A stretch of DNA of 64,000 bases from Caloranaerobacter sp. TR13 (GTDB taxonomy: Bacteria > Bacillota > Clostridia > Tissierellales > Thermohalobacteraceae): contig NZ_JXLL01000001.1 in NCBI RefSeq assembly GCF_001316435.1, positions 62,001 through 126,000 on the forward strand, in the 5' to 3' direction. A program made the translations under genes and the position numbers. Of this stretch, positions 26,757 through 36,387 are shown in pieces. The number at the start of each line of letters is the position of its first letter. Position 1 is the stretch's first letter. The notes under the pieces are model-generated. The model did not search any database. It saw only the letters and a list, made by a program, of their open reading frames with translations, and was not told the origin of the DNA.

Positions 26757-27170
26757 ATGAAAATAGCATTAATAGCACATGATAAAAAGAAAAAGCAAAT
26801 AGTTAATTTTACATTAGCGTATAAGGATATTTTAAAAAACCATAAATTGTATGCAACAGGAACGACTGGTAAACTTATAAATGAAGCTACAGGCCTTGAT
26901 ATTCATAGATTTTTATCTGGACCTTTAGGTGGAGACCAACAGATAGGTGCTTTAGTAGCAAACAACGAAATAGACTTGGTGATATTTTTAAGGGATCCGT
27001 TAACAGCTCAACCTCATGAACCAGATATTCTAGCATTAATGAGATTATGTGATGTACATGGAATTCCTTTAGCTACTAATATAGCTACTGCTGAGTTGTT
27101 AATTAAATCAATGCAAAGAGGAGATTTAGATTGGAGGAAAATTATAAATAAACACCAAAGGCGACAATAG
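26757..27170 (+). CDS. mgsA: Methylglyoxal synthase
   Basis: This 137-residue enzyme converts dihydroxyacetone phosphate to methylglyoxal and phosphate, a bypass under phosphate limitation. It has [30 protein letters not shown] and the catalytic Asp region [15 protein letters not shown]. The ATG at 26757 has GGAG nearby (26747-26750). An upstream in-frame TTG overlaps minE and is not supported. Confidence 0.94.
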   Translation: MKIALIAHDKKKKQIVNFTLAYKDILKNHKLYATGTTGKLINEATGLDIHRFLSGPLGGDQQIGALVANNEIDLVIFLRDPLTAQPHEPDILALMRLCDVHGIPLATNIATAELLIKSMQRGDLDWRKIINKHQRRQ

Positions 27171-27187
27171 TTGATTGATGTCGCCTT
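27158..27187. terminator. Bidirectional terminator between mgsA and the MarR gene
   Basis: AAGGCGACA (27158-27166) and TGTCGCCTT (27179-27187) form a stem with a 12-nt loop between two convergent genes. T-rich stretches lie on the + side downstream. Confidence 0.75.
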
Positions 27188-27194
27188 CAATATT

Positions 27195-27623
27195 TTATTC
27201 AATTATTTTTTTTAATATGTTTATAAGTGTATCTATTTCGTTTTTGGATAGCGGTGATAACATTTCTTTGAAAACTTCATTCCTTATTTGCTCATTATTT
27301 TTTAATATCTCTTTTCCTTTATCAGTAAGTTCAATAAATACTACTCTTCTATCTTTATCAGATCTTTTACGAATTACAAATCCAGATTTATGAAGTTGTT
27401 CTATGAGTTTTGAAGCTGCAGGTGCAGAGATAGTTAATTTTTCAGACAAAGAACTGACAGTATGGATTCCTCTATTAATTTGCTTTAATATAATTAATTG
27501 AGATAAAGTAATATCTTTTGAAATTTTATCTTGTAATTCAGATGCTAATTTTTTATTAAGACTTACCAATAAACTACTTAGACTGTCAATCATTCCATTT
27601 TTATTATTTGTTTCAATATTCAT
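27195..27623 (-). CDS. MarR family transcriptional regulator
   Basis: This 142-residue winged-helix regulator has the helix-turn-helix around SAPAASKLIEQLHKSGFVIRK and the wing RSDKDRRVVFIELTDKG. It lies 11 bp downstream of an MFS efflux gene on the same strand. By analogy with such pairs, it should repress its own operon until a ligand (drug or phenolic) binds. Palindromes overlapping the operon promoter (29247-29291) fit that. RBS AGGAGTG. Confidence 0.9.
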   Translation of the reverse strand: MNIETNNKNGMIDSLSSLLVSLNKKLASELQDKISKDITLSQLIILKQINRGIHTVSSLSEKLTISAPAASKLIEQLHKSGFVIRKRSDKDRRVVFIELTDKGKEILKNNEQIRNEVFKEMLSPLSKNEIDTLINILKKIIE

Positions 27624-27634
27624 AAACTACACTC

Positions 27635-29230
27635 CTATTCATCATAGAATTCATCATGTTTTAATGGAATCTCCTTCAAGCAAAAAGCAGCTAATAAAGT
27701 TAAAACAGCAAATACTACTCCAAAAGAATATAGTTTTGTAATTCCAGTTGATAAAGAAAGCTTGACAGCATGAATAAACTGATTATAAAGTTTCAAGCCA
27801 GCATTTCCAAAAGCTGAAAACATTGTTTTAATCTGCTCTTGAGCATGTGCAGTTATTAAAGCTTGAGGATTTGATATAGCTGAACTTACTGATTTTGGCA
27901 TAGAATTCATTGCTTTTAGTAATTTTGCAGGTAAATTTCTAGGTAGTTCTTTTGCAAAAGCATTTGCTAATATTGTACCATAAATAGGTGCTATAACAAT
28001 ACCCCCTAGAGAATTTACAAATTGCTGCGTTGAATTTACAACACCAAGCATTTTATAAGGGAAAGCATTCTGTATAACAACATTTACTAAAGGCATAACA
28101 GTACCGAGTCCTAAACCTAAAATTATCATATTTCTTATTACTGTAATCCATGTTGTATTTACATCCATTTTTGAAAGTAAAAATACTGCAATTATAACTA
28201 TTATGGAACCTAGAATAGCTTGAAGTTTATATCTACCTGTTTTGCTGATAATAATACCACCGACTATACTTCCAGCTATAAAACTTAGCATCATTGGTGT
28301 TAACAAAGCACCTGAATTAGATGCAGATAATCCAACTACACCTTGAACAAAAAGTGGTAAGAACATAACAGTACCAAAAAGACTCATTGATACTAATAAG
28401 CCCATAAGTACAGTCGAAGTGAAAATTGAATTTTTGAATAATGAAGGACTTAATAAAGGTTCTTTAGCTTTCTTTTCTATAAGAATAAAACAAATCATGA
28501 ACATTATACCTATAGCAAAAAGACTAATAATTTGCTTAGAAGTCCATTGATATTTTGAACCAGCCCAAGTAAAAGCAAGTAAGATAGGAATTAAAGCTAA
28601 AATCATAAAAGCACTCCCTAACCAGTCTATACTATGTTTTTCTTTAGTTCTAACATTTGGAAGTGCATAAGATACTGCTATAATCGAAATTAAAGCTACA
28701 GGTAAATTGATGTAAAATACCCATCGCCAATTAAAATTATCTGTAATCCATCCACCTAGATATGGTCCAATAATACTAGCAAGCCCAAAAACTGACATAA
28801 TAAGCCCCATCCATTTGCCTCTTTCTTTAGGATTAAATATATCTCCTATTGTGGCACGGGGCATACTCATCATTGCCCCTCCTCCAAGACCTTGTAATCC
28901 TCTTGCAAAAATAAGCTGCATCATTGTGTGAGCTTGGCCTGAAAGGGCAGAACCTATCATAAATACAGAAAGACCGAATACGTAAAAGGGTTTACGTCCG
29001 TAAATATCTGATAATTTACCGTATATAGGAACAGTTATAGCAGATGTCATCATATATGCAGTAAATACCCACGCATATATGTCAAAACCTCTTAAATCTG
29101 CAATAATAGTAGGCATAGCAGAAGAAATTATTGTTTGGTCTAAAGATGAAAAAAACATTGTTACCATTACAGCAGCTAAAGCTATCCAGCGTCTATTACC
29201 AGTTATTTGGTTTGTTTCTTGATACTTCAT
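27635..29230 (-). CDS. MFS drug efflux transporter, DHA2 (EmrB/QacA) family, 14 TM
   Basis: This 531-residue protein has 14 predicted helices. Motif A is GKLSDIYGRKPFYVFG after the second helix, and motif C is SIIGPYLGGWITDN. DHA2 proteins export drugs and other hydrophobic compounds by proton antiport. The start has AAGGGGG upstream on its strand. With marR it forms a reverse-oriented insertion in the otherwise conserved run from mreB to obgE; the substrate cannot be inferred. Confidence 0.92.
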   Translation of the reverse strand: MKYQETNQITGNRRWIALAAVMVTMFFSSLDQTIISSAMPTIIADLRGFDIYAWVFTAYMMTSAITVPIYGKLSDIYGRKPFYVFGLSVFMIGSALSGQAHTMMQLIFARGLQGLGGGAMMSMPRATIGDIFNPKERGKWMGLIMSVFGLASIIGPYLGGWITDNFNWRWVFYINLPVALISIIAVSYALPNVRTKEKHSIDWLGSAFMILALIPILLAFTWAGSKYQWTSKQIISLFAIGIMFMICFILIEKKAKEPLLSPSLFKNSIFTSTVLMGLLVSMSLFGTVMFLPLFVQGVVGLSASNSGALLTPMMLSFIAGSIVGGIIISKTGRYKLQAILGSIIVIIAVFLLSKMDVNTTWITVIRNMIILGLGLGTVMPLVNVVIQNAFPYKMLGVVNSTQQFVNSLGGIVIAPIYGTILANAFAKELPRNLPAKLLKAMNSMPKSVSSAISNPQALITAHAQEQIKTMFSAFGNAGLKLYNQFIHAVKLSLSTGITKLYSFGVVFAVLTLLAAFCLKEIPLKHDEFYDE

Positions 29231-29246
29231 TATATTACCCCCTTAA

Positions 29247-29263
29247 ATTTAACTAAGTTAAAT
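29247..29263. promoter_or_regulatory. 17-bp palindromic operator candidate for the MarR regulator
   Basis: The perfect inverted repeat ATTTAACTAAGTTAAAT is centred at 29255, just downstream of the -10 of the MFS-marR promoter. A second palindrome, AACTAGTT (29284-29291), lies in the promoter spacer, and AACTA half-sites recur nearby. Confidence 0.7.
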
Positions 29264-29276
29264 ATTAACTAAATTA

Positions 29277-29305
29277 ATTGTAAAACTAGTTAAATTATAA
29301 GTCAA
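29277..29305 (-). promoter_or_regulatory. Promoter of the MFS-marR operon
   Basis: On the minus strand TTGACT (29300-29305) and TACAAT (29277-29282) are separated by 17 bp. The AACTAGTT palindrome occupies the spacer, so MarR binding would block RNA polymerase. Confidence 0.75.
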
Positions 29306-29377
29306 CTTTTAATTGTAATAAAAAAGTAGTTAAAAAAATAATAATATAGTAAATTCAATATTTAGGGGATGAAATAT

Positions 29378-30091
29378 ATGGGAAAACGAAAACTTATTTT
29401 CAAACTTTTTCCTATGAGAGTTAAAAGAGATTATTTAAACAGGTCAAAACAGAAAAATAGTTACAAAAAGTTGTTTTACCAACTGTTGGTTAGTATAATA
29501 ATTGTTCTTCTAATAATACTTATTAAATCTTTTAATACAAGTTTTACAAATAATGTTATTAGATTAGTCGAAGACACAGTAAAATACGATTATGATTTCA
29601 AAAAACTAGGTTACAAAGTACTGAAGTATGCGAAAGGAAGCAGTGAGGAGCTAGATAAAGCAACTTCAGTTTTTAAATATCAAAATGATGTAAAGATAGA
29701 TTCATTTTTTGCGCCGGCTACAGGTATAGTTTATAAAAAATTCGGTCAAGTAAAGAAAGGCGATATAACTATTTTTCATAGAGGTATAGATATACTTTCA
29801 AATGATAAAAAGATTTATTCAATAGGGAATGGAATAATAAGTGAGATTTATAATAACAAAATTTTGGGTGAATGTATCCGAGTTGATTTTGGTGAAATAG
29901 AAGCAGTTTATGCACATTTAGACAATATATATGTAAAAGTAGGCCAGAGAGTAACTAAAGGACAGGTTTTAGGTACATTAAAAGAAGATGGTAAAGGAGA
30001 TAAATTATTGCATTTTGAAATATGGAAAGATAGTACTCCTATAAATCCATTAGATTTTGTAAGTATAAGTATTAGCAATTTAAATAATTAA
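29378..30091 (+). CDS. spoIVFA: SpoIVFA-like membrane protein with degenerate M23 (LytM) domain
   Basis: This 237-residue protein has one transmembrane helix (about 33-52) and a C-terminal M23/LytM domain (FHRGIDIL, VYAHLDNI, LLHFEIW). The usual HxH of active enzymes is L-L-H here, so one active-site His is missing. That suggests a structural rather than lytic role. SpoIVFA holds and inhibits the SpoIVFB protease in the outer forespore membrane. The call rests on the domain plus SpoIVFB following 11 bp later. The RBS AGGGG (29364-29368) favours ATG 29378 over 29369. Confidence 0.8.
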   Translation: MGKRKLIFKLFPMRVKRDYLNRSKQKNSYKKLFYQLLVSIIIVLLIILIKSFNTSFTNNVIRLVEDTVKYDYDFKKLGYKVLKYAKGSSEELDKATSVFKYQNDVKIDSFFAPATGIVYKKFGQVKKGDITIFHRGIDILSNDKKIYSIGNGIISEIYNNKILGECIRVDFGEIEAVYAHLDNIYVKVGQRVTKGQVLGTLKEDGKGDKLLHFEIWKDSTPINPLDFVSISISNLNN

Positions 30092-30102
30092 TGGGGGATT
30101 AA

Positions 30103-30987
30103 ATGACAATTTTTCGTATAGGTCAGTTTAAAATAAAAATAAATTATTTATTATTTATACTTTTTGTGTTATATTTTATACTTGGGTATTTTAGTGAAGT
30201 AATTGTAATATTTTTTTCTATTTTAATACATGAACTTGCTCATGTTTATTTGGCATTTAAATTAGGTTTCAAAGTGAATTGTGTTGAACTTTTTCCATTT
30301 GGAGGAGTTGCAAGAATAGAAGGGTTAATTGGTACAGAACCGTTAAAGGAAGTTAAAATAGCTGTCATTGGGCCAGCTATAAATGTTTTATTAGTTGTTG
30401 TTTTGATATTTACGAAAAAATATTTATTTGAAAATCAGATTATTGTTCTATTTATTAAGACTAATATGATTTTGGCTTTTATTAACTTATTACCTATTTT
30501 ACCTTTAGATGGTGGCAGAATACTTAGAGCAATATTATCTTTAAATTTAGGAATAAAAAAAGCTACAATATGTGTTTTAGAAATTACCTATATACTATCT
30601 GTAGTCATGATTCTTATTGGTGTATTGCTGTTTATGAGAAATGTGTATGGTATTTATTTGATTCTATTTTTTATCTTTATAATTATAGCTGCCAAGAAAG
30701 AAAAAAATATGGCAGTTTTTATTTTCTTAAAACAAATATTTTGTAAAAATCAGAGAGTGTTAGAATCTGGCATATATAAAGTACAACATATTATTTGTTT
30801 AAATGATATGAAAATAAAATCAGTTATTGAGAATTTCCTTCCTAACAAGTATCATATAATTATTGTTATTGATAAGGAAGGTAATGTAATTGCAACACTT
30901 TATGAAAAGCAAATTATAGAGGGAGTAATTAAATATGGTTATGATATAACTATAGAAAAGCTACTAAATAAAAAGGAAAAGTGGTAG
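30103..30987 (+). CDS. spoIVFB: SpoIVFB-like site-2 intramembrane metalloprotease
   Basis: This 294-residue M50 family protease has several helices. The zinc motif HELAH lies in the helix ILIHELAHVYLAFKLG, and the third ligand is in LPLDGGRILRAIL. A soluble C-terminal region ending in a CBS-like part follows (about 210-290). In Bacillus the homologue releases pro-sigma-K in the mother cell. Context (after SpoIVFA, upstream of rplU) matches the Bacillus order minCD-spoIVFA-spoIVFB-rplU. Confidence 0.88.
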   Translation: MTIFRIGQFKIKINYLLFILFVLYFILGYFSEVIVIFFSILIHELAHVYLAFKLGFKVNCVELFPFGGVARIEGLIGTEPLKEVKIAVIGPAINVLLVVVLIFTKKYLFENQIIVLFIKTNMILAFINLLPILPLDGGRILRAILSLNLGIKKATICVLEITYILSVVMILIGVLLFMRNVYGIYLILFFIFIIIAAKKEKNMAVFIFLKQIFCKNQRVLESGIYKVQHIICLNDMKIKSVIENFLPNKYHIIIVIDKEGNVIATLYEKQIIEGVIKYGYDITIEKLLNKKEKW

Positions 30988-31023
30988 AATATATTTAGAT
31001 ATTTTAATAGTAAGGGTGATGAG

Positions 31024-32865
31024 ATGATAAATAAAGATACATTAGATAAAATTCTTTCACGAGTTGAAAAACCAGCAAGATATATTGGTAATGAGATAAA
31101 CAGCTATAAGAAAAATACAAAAGAAGTAAAGGTAAGATTTGCTTTTGCTTTTCCAGATATTTACGAGGTTGGCATGTCGCATCTTGGGCTACATATATTA
31201 TATAACCTCTTAAATAAAGAGGAAGATGTATTTTGTGAAAGAGTATTTGCACCATGGATTGATATGGAACATGAATTAAGAAAGCATAATATTCCACTTT
31301 ACGCTTTGGAAAGTAAAGACCCAATAAATAAATTTGATTTTGTAGGTTTTACATTGCAGTATGAAATGAGTTATACTAACATTTTGAATATGTTAGATTT
31401 AGGTCATATACCTTTGCTTTCTAAAGATAGAAAAGAAGAAGATCCATTTATTATAGCGGGTGGACCATGTGCTTACAATCCAGAACCTTTAGCTGATATA
31501 ATTGATTTTTTTGTAATTGGTGAATCAGAAGAACTGATATTAGAAATAATTGAAGCATATAAAAAATGGAAAGAAAATAATAGAACAAGAGAAGAATTTT
31601 TAGAAGATGTAAGTCAAATTAAAGGTGTATATGTACCAAAGTTTTATGAAGTTACATATAATCAAGATGGTACTATAAAAGAATTTACACCAAAAGCACA
31701 AAGATATCCTAGTGTAATAAAGAAAAGAATAATTAAGAAATTAGACGAAGTTTACTTTCCAGATAGAGTTATAGTTCCATATATTGAGACAGTACATGAT
31801 AGAGTTATGTTGGAGATTTTTAGAGGATGTACTAGAGGATGTAGATTTTGTCAAGCAGGAATGATATATAGACCTGTAAGGGAAAGAAGTGTAGATAAGC
31901 TATTAGATCATGCACAAAAATTAGTTGAAATAACAGGACATGAAGAAATTTCTTTATCTTCATTATCAACAAGCGACTATTCAAAACTTGAAGAATTAGT
32001 AAAGAGCTTAATTAATAAATTTAAAGATAAGAAGATAGGTCTTTCATTACCATCTTTAAGGCTTGATTCTTTTTCACTTGATATAATTCAAGAGATACAG
32101 AAAGTTCGTAAAACAGGACTTACTTTTGCTCCAGAAGCTGGCAGTCAAAGACTTAGAGATATAATAAACAAGGGTATAAATGAAGAAGACTTAATAAACT
32201 CAGTAAGAGATGCTTTTTATTTAGGTTGGTCTACTGTTAAGTTGTATTTTATGATAGGACTTCCATATGAAAATTATGATGATATTCTTGGAATAAAAGA
32301 TTTAGCTTATAAAGTTAAAGATACTTATTTTGGATTACCTAAGGATAAAAGAAAAGGAAATTTAAAAGTGACAGTTAGTACATCGTGTTTTGTTCCAAAG
32401 CCATTTACACCTTTTCAATGGTTTGGCCAAGATACTATTGAAACATTTAAAGAGAAACAAAAATATTTAGGAAGTAATATAAAAGATAAGAAGATTACTT
32501 ACAACTTCCATGACCCAGAATTAAGTTTTCTTGAAGCTGTTTTTGCTAGAGGAGATAGAAAATTATCAAAAGTTTTAATAAGAGCATGGCAAAAAGGTTG
32601 TAAATTCGACGGATGGGCTGATTATTTTAATTATGAAAAATGGATGGAAACCTTTAGAGAAGCAGGAATTGACCCAAGCTTTTATGCAAATAGACATAGA
32701 GAATATAATGAAATACTGCCTTGGGATTTTATTGATGTAGGAGTTTCTAAAAAATATTTAATTAATGAAAATGAAAAGGCTAAAAATGGCATATTAACTA
32801 GAGATTGTAGGAAAGGTTGTACTGGGTGCGGTATTAATATTAGCTTTACAGGTGGTGTTTGTTGA
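31024..32865 (+). CDS. TIGR03960-type radical SAM protein with B12-binding-like N terminus
   Basis: This 613-residue protein has a cobalamin-binding-like N-terminal region (FAFPDIYEVGMSHLGLHILY). Its radical SAM domain has cluster motif CTRGCRFCQAG, about residues 270-280. The C terminus contains further cysteines (RDCRKGCTGCGIN). The family almost always occurs with the partner encoded next. The reaction is unknown, and modification of tRNA or a cofactor is speculative. The next gene overlaps its stop by one base. Confidence 0.88.
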   Translation: MINKDTLDKILSRVEKPARYIGNEINSYKKNTKEVKVRFAFAFPDIYEVGMSHLGLHILYNLLNKEEDVFCERVFAPWIDMEHELRKHNIPLYALESKDPINKFDFVGFTLQYEMSYTNILNMLDLGHIPLLSKDRKEEDPFIIAGGPCAYNPEPLADIIDFFVIGESEELILEIIEAYKKWKENNRTREEFLEDVSQIKGVYVPKFYEVTYNQDGTIKEFTPKAQRYPSVIKKRIIKKLDEVYFPDRVIVPYIETVHDRVMLEIFRGCTRGCRFCQAGMIYRPVRERSVDKLLDHAQKLVEITGHEEISLSSLSTSDYSKLEELVKSLINKFKDKKIGLSLPSLRLDSFSLDIIQEIQKVRKTGLTFAPEAGSQRLRDIINKGINEEDLINSVRDAFYLGWSTVKLYFMIGLPYENYDDILGIKDLAYKVKDTYFGLPKDKRKGNLKVTVSTSCFVPKPFTPFQWFGQDTIETFKEKQKYLGSNIKDKKITYNFHDPELSFLEAVFARGDRKLSKVLIRAWQKGCKFDGWADYFNYEKWMETFREAGIDPSFYANRHREYNEILPWDFIDVGVSKKYLINENEKAKNGILTRDCRKGCTGCGINISFTGGVC

Positions 32866-33575
32866 TGAGTACGATTAGAGTAAAATTTTCAAAAAAGGAC
32901 GAAATGAAATATATTTCACATTTAGATTTGATGAGATTGTTCCAGAGAGCTTTTAGAAGAGCGGGTATACCAGTAAGATATAGTCAGGGTTTTAATCCAC
33001 ATCCAAAATTTTCATTGGCTACAGCTCTTCCAATTGGGGTAACAAGTGATGGTGAATATATGGATGTTGAGTTAGAAAACGATATTGACAAAGATGAGTT
33101 TATCAAAAGGCTTAATGATGTATTACCTAGAGGAGTTAGAATTCTTTCTAGTAAATATATAAAGACTGGTAAATCATTGATGTCACTAATAGAATGGTCT
33201 GATTATGTTATAGAGTTTTGTACAACTGATGGTATTAGCAAAGAAGATATGGAAAATTGCATAAGAGAAATACTTAAAAAAGATGAGATTTATATAAAAA
33301 AAGTTAAAATAAAAAACAAAAAAGAAACAATTAAAGAAGTTGATATAAGAAGTAGTATTAAAAATTTGAATTTGCTAGTTGTTGAAGATAAAAGAATTAT
33401 AATTAGAACAACTCTAAAATCAGGTAGTAAAGGTAATTTAAAGCCTAAATATATAATAGACATAATAAATAAGACTGGAAATATAGAAATAGTAGATGAT
33501 AGCATAAAAATCCATAGATTAGAGTTATATTCTCAGAAAAATGGTAACTTAGTGTCACCTTTAAATTGTGAATAG
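32865..33575 (+). CDS. TIGR03936 family radical-SAM-associated protein (DUF2344)
   Basis: This 236-residue protein begins with MKYISHLDLMRLFQRAFRRA and FNPHPKFSLATALPIGVTS, landmarks of the DUF2344 family. It is coupled to the preceding radical SAM gene by a TGATG overlap (ATG at 32865). The pair is conserved upstream of RNase G and rplU in Clostridia. Its own function is unknown. Confidence 0.88.
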   Translation: MSTIRVKFSKKDEMKYISHLDLMRLFQRAFRRAGIPVRYSQGFNPHPKFSLATALPIGVTSDGEYMDVELENDIDKDEFIKRLNDVLPRGVRILSSKYIKTGKSLMSLIEWSDYVIEFCTTDGISKEDMENCIREILKKDEIYIKKVKIKNKKETIKEVDIRSSIKNLNLLVVEDKRIIIRTTLKSGSKGNLKPKYIIDIINKTGNIEIVDDSIKIHRLELYSQKNGNLVSPLNCE

Positions 33576-33586
33576 GAGAAGATTTT

Positions 33587-35092
33587 ATGGCTGAGATTAT
33601 AATAGATATGGGGTTAAATCAAAATAGAGTAGCAATTCTGGAAAATGGAGATTTAGTTGAATTGTATATTGAAGAAGAGAATAAAAGACTTCTTGGAAAT
33701 ATTTACAAAGGCAGAGTAATTAATGTATTACCAGGGATGGAAGCTGCTTTTGTAGATATAGGTTTGGACAAAAATGCTTTTTTGTATGTTAAGGATGCTG
33801 TACCAAGTGATCTTTTAGGCTTTGAAGATATAAGTTTTAAAGATATTTCAATTAGAGATGTTGTAAAACCTGGTCAGGAACTGATTGTTCAGGTAGTAAA
33901 AGAACCAATAGGTACCAAAGGTCCAAGGATATCAACTCATATTACTTTACCCGGGAAATATGTGGTTTTGATGCCAGAAACAAATCAAATTGGTATATCG
34001 AAAAAAATTATAGAGGAAGAAGAAAGAGATAGATTAAAGAAAATAGTTGAAGAGAATAAACCAGAAAATATGGGGGTTATATTAAGGACAGCAAGTGCTG
34101 GTGTACAAGAGGAGTTGATTATTAAAGATATTGAGTTTTTGATAAAACTTTATGAGAAAATAAAAAGGGAAGGTAAAATAGGATATGCACCAAGGTTAAT
34201 ATATAAAGAGTTAGATTTAATTGATAGAATAGTACGTGATTTTTTTGGTGATGATGTACAGAGATTAGTTATTAATGATAGAGAAAAGTATAAGAACATT
34301 TTGGAACTAATTGATGCAACAATGCCACATTTGAAATCTAAAATACATTATTTTGACGAATGTTATGACATTTTCAAGCATTTTGGAATAGAAGCGATGA
34401 TTAAGAATGCATTAGAACGTAAAGTATGGCTAAAAAGTGGTGGATATATAGTAATAGATGAAACAGAGGCTCTTACCTCAATAGATGTTAATACGGGTAA
34501 ATTTGTAGGGAGTGTTAATTTAAAAGATACAGTTTTAAAAACAAATATTGAAGCTGCAAAGGAAATAGCTAAACAATTAAGGTTAAGAAATATAGGTGGT
34601 ATAATTATTATAGATTTTATTGATATGAAGAATAGTGAAGATATAAAATACGTTATTGATTGTTTGGAGAATGAGCTTAAAAAAGATAAGGTGAAAACAA
34701 CGATATTAGGAATGACTAGATTAGGATTATTAGAAATGACTCGAAAAAAAGATAGAAAGAAGTTGTCTTCAAAGCTTTATAAAAATTGTCCTCACTGTGA
34801 AGGAAAAGGGAAAATTATTTCTGACAGTTCAATTTTAAATTATATAGAAAAAGAAATAAAGAGAATAAAAATTCATACAAGTTCAAGTGCTGTTATTTTT
34901 GACTTAAATGTATCTTATAAAGAAACGATAGATTCTAAATTTGAGAATAATATTAAACTTATTGAAGACAAATTTGGAATTAAAATTTTCATAAATTATA
35001 TAGATAGTATTAATTTAAAGGAAGTTAAAATAAGAAGCATGGGTAAATTAGAGAACATAAAAGTACTATATGAGAATATAAAAAGCAAATAG
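33587..35092 (+). CDS. rng: Ribonuclease G/E family endoribonuclease
   Basis: This 501-residue RNase G-type enzyme has an N-terminal S1 RNA-binding region (GNIYKGRVINVLPGMEAAFVDIG). Its catalytic domain carries the metal-binding Asp residues in TSIDVNTGKFVG and IIIDFIDMKN, and the zinc-link CPHC follows. It cleaves single-stranded A/U-rich RNA and matures rRNA ends. No long C-terminal scaffold is present, which favours RNase G over RNase E. Confidence 0.92.
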   Translation: MAEIIIDMGLNQNRVAILENGDLVELYIEEENKRLLGNIYKGRVINVLPGMEAAFVDIGLDKNAFLYVKDAVPSDLLGFEDISFKDISIRDVVKPGQELIVQVVKEPIGTKGPRISTHITLPGKYVVLMPETNQIGISKKIIEEEERDRLKKIVEENKPENMGVILRTASAGVQEELIIKDIEFLIKLYEKIKREGKIGYAPRLIYKELDLIDRIVRDFFGDDVQRLVINDREKYKNILELIDATMPHLKSKIHYFDECYDIFKHFGIEAMIKNALERKVWLKSGGYIVIDETEALTSIDVNTGKFVGSVNLKDTVLKTNIEAAKEIAKQLRLRNIGGIIIIDFIDMKNSEDIKYVIDCLENELKKDKVKTTILGMTRLGLLEMTRKKDRKKLSSKLYKNCPHCEGKGKIISDSSILNYIEKEIKRIKIHTSSSAVIFDLNVSYKETIDSKFENNIKLIEDKFGIKIFINYIDSINLKEVKIRSMGKLENIKVLYENIKSK

Positions 35093-35113
35093 TCCCTTTA
35101 TGGAGGGGAATGT

Positions 35114-36262
35114 ATGAAGTTAAATTATGAATTAGCTCAAAAAATTGTTGATAAAACCATGGATGTTTTAGGAAAAAATATTAATATTATGAATAATCAA
35201 GGGATTATAATTGCAAGTGGAGACAGTGAAAGGATAAATACATTTCATGAAGTAGCTTTTAATGTAATTAAGGAAAAGAAACCAATAAAAATTATGAAGC
35301 AAGAAACTTATCTATATAAAGGAGTAAAATCTGGAATTAATTTACCAATATATTTTCATGGAAATATAATAGGGGTTGTAGGAATTACAGGTGAAGTTAG
35401 CGAAGTAAGTAGCTATGGTGAGCTTGTGAAAAATTTTGTTGAACTAATGTTGCAACAAGAGTTTTTAAATAAACAAATAGAACTTGAAAATAGAACAAGA
35501 GAAAATTTTTATCAACAATTATTAAGTAATAGTATTGAAGATAAGGAAGTAATAAAAGACAGAGCTGAGCTTTTAAAGATAAAAACGGGTATTTATAGAG
35601 GTGTAATTTTAGTAAAACCTACAATTGACAATTGTAAAACTTTAACTAATAAAATATTAATGCTATATGATTATTTAGATTTTAAGGAAGATGATTGTGT
35701 CTTTATAAGAGGAGAATTTATAGTAATTATTAAAGCTTTTAAGTCTGATGATGCTGATAGTGTAAATAGCCTAATATTAGAAATAGCTAAAAGTTTAGAA
35801 AAAGAATTGGTTAAAAGAAATTATAAACCTTTTTTTGGTATTGGACAGCCTTTAAAAGGACTTGAAAAGCTTTATTTATCTTACCAAAGTGCAAAATATG
35901 CTTTAAAAGTAGGTGAAAAACTTTCTTATGTATATAAAAATAGGATATATTACATAAATCAGCTGAATTATGATTTCTTTTTACCTTTGATAGATAAAAA
36001 TATAATGAGTTATTACATAAAACATCTTGCAAATATAAATCTGAACGAAATTTTCTCTGAAAAAGAAATAGGTCATACAATTGAAGCATTGATTGAGAAT
36101 GATTTAAATATTAGTAAAACAGCAAAAAAATTATTTATACATAGAAATACATTATTATATAGGTTAGATAGAATAAAAAAAATGACTGGATTGAATCCTA
36201 AAAAAGCAAAAGACTTGTTTATTTTACTTTGGGCTTATCACATATATTTATATTTAAAATAA
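35114..36262 (+). CDS. CdaR-family (sugar diacid) transcriptional regulator
   Basis: This 382-residue regulator has an N-terminal sugar-diacid recognition domain (MKLNYELAQKIVDKTMDVLG...NIMNNQGIIIASGDSERI). The middle region is GGDEF-like, and the C-terminal PucR-type helix-turn-helix includes LNISKTAKKLFIHRNTLLYRLDRIKK. It is placed directly before glycerate kinase and a GntP permease, so it is probably their glycerate-responsive activator. It starts only 21 bp after rng and is closed by a terminator, so it may be read from the rng transcript. Confidence 0.88.
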   Translation: MKLNYELAQKIVDKTMDVLGKNINIMNNQGIIIASGDSERINTFHEVAFNVIKEKKPIKIMKQETYLYKGVKSGINLPIYFHGNIIGVVGITGEVSEVSSYGELVKNFVELMLQQEFLNKQIELENRTRENFYQQLLSNSIEDKEVIKDRAELLKIKTGIYRGVILVKPTIDNCKTLTNKILMLYDYLDFKEDDCVFIRGEFIVIIKAFKSDDADSVNSLILEIAKSLEKELVKRNYKPFFGIGQPLKGLEKLYLSYQSAKYALKVGEKLSYVYKNRIYYINQLNYDFFLPLIDKNIMSYYIKHLANINLNEIFSEKEIGHTIEALIENDLNISKTAKKLFIHRNTLLYRLDRIKKMTGLNPKKAKDLFILLWAYHIYLYLK

Positions 36263-36279
36263 GATGTGCAATTTATACA

Positions 36280-36318
36280 AATACACTCTGTGTTACAGGG
36301 TGTATTTTCTTATTTTTT
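36280..36318 (+). terminator. Terminator after the CdaR-like gene
   Basis: AATACACTCTGT (36280-36291) pairs with ACAGGGTGTATT (36295-36306) with one T-G wobble, followed by a T-rich tract. Confidence 0.82.
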
Positions 36319-36387
36319 GTATGTAGTAAATAAAAATCTTTATTTATATAATTTTAATAAGCATAATATAATAAGGAGTTGAAAAAT

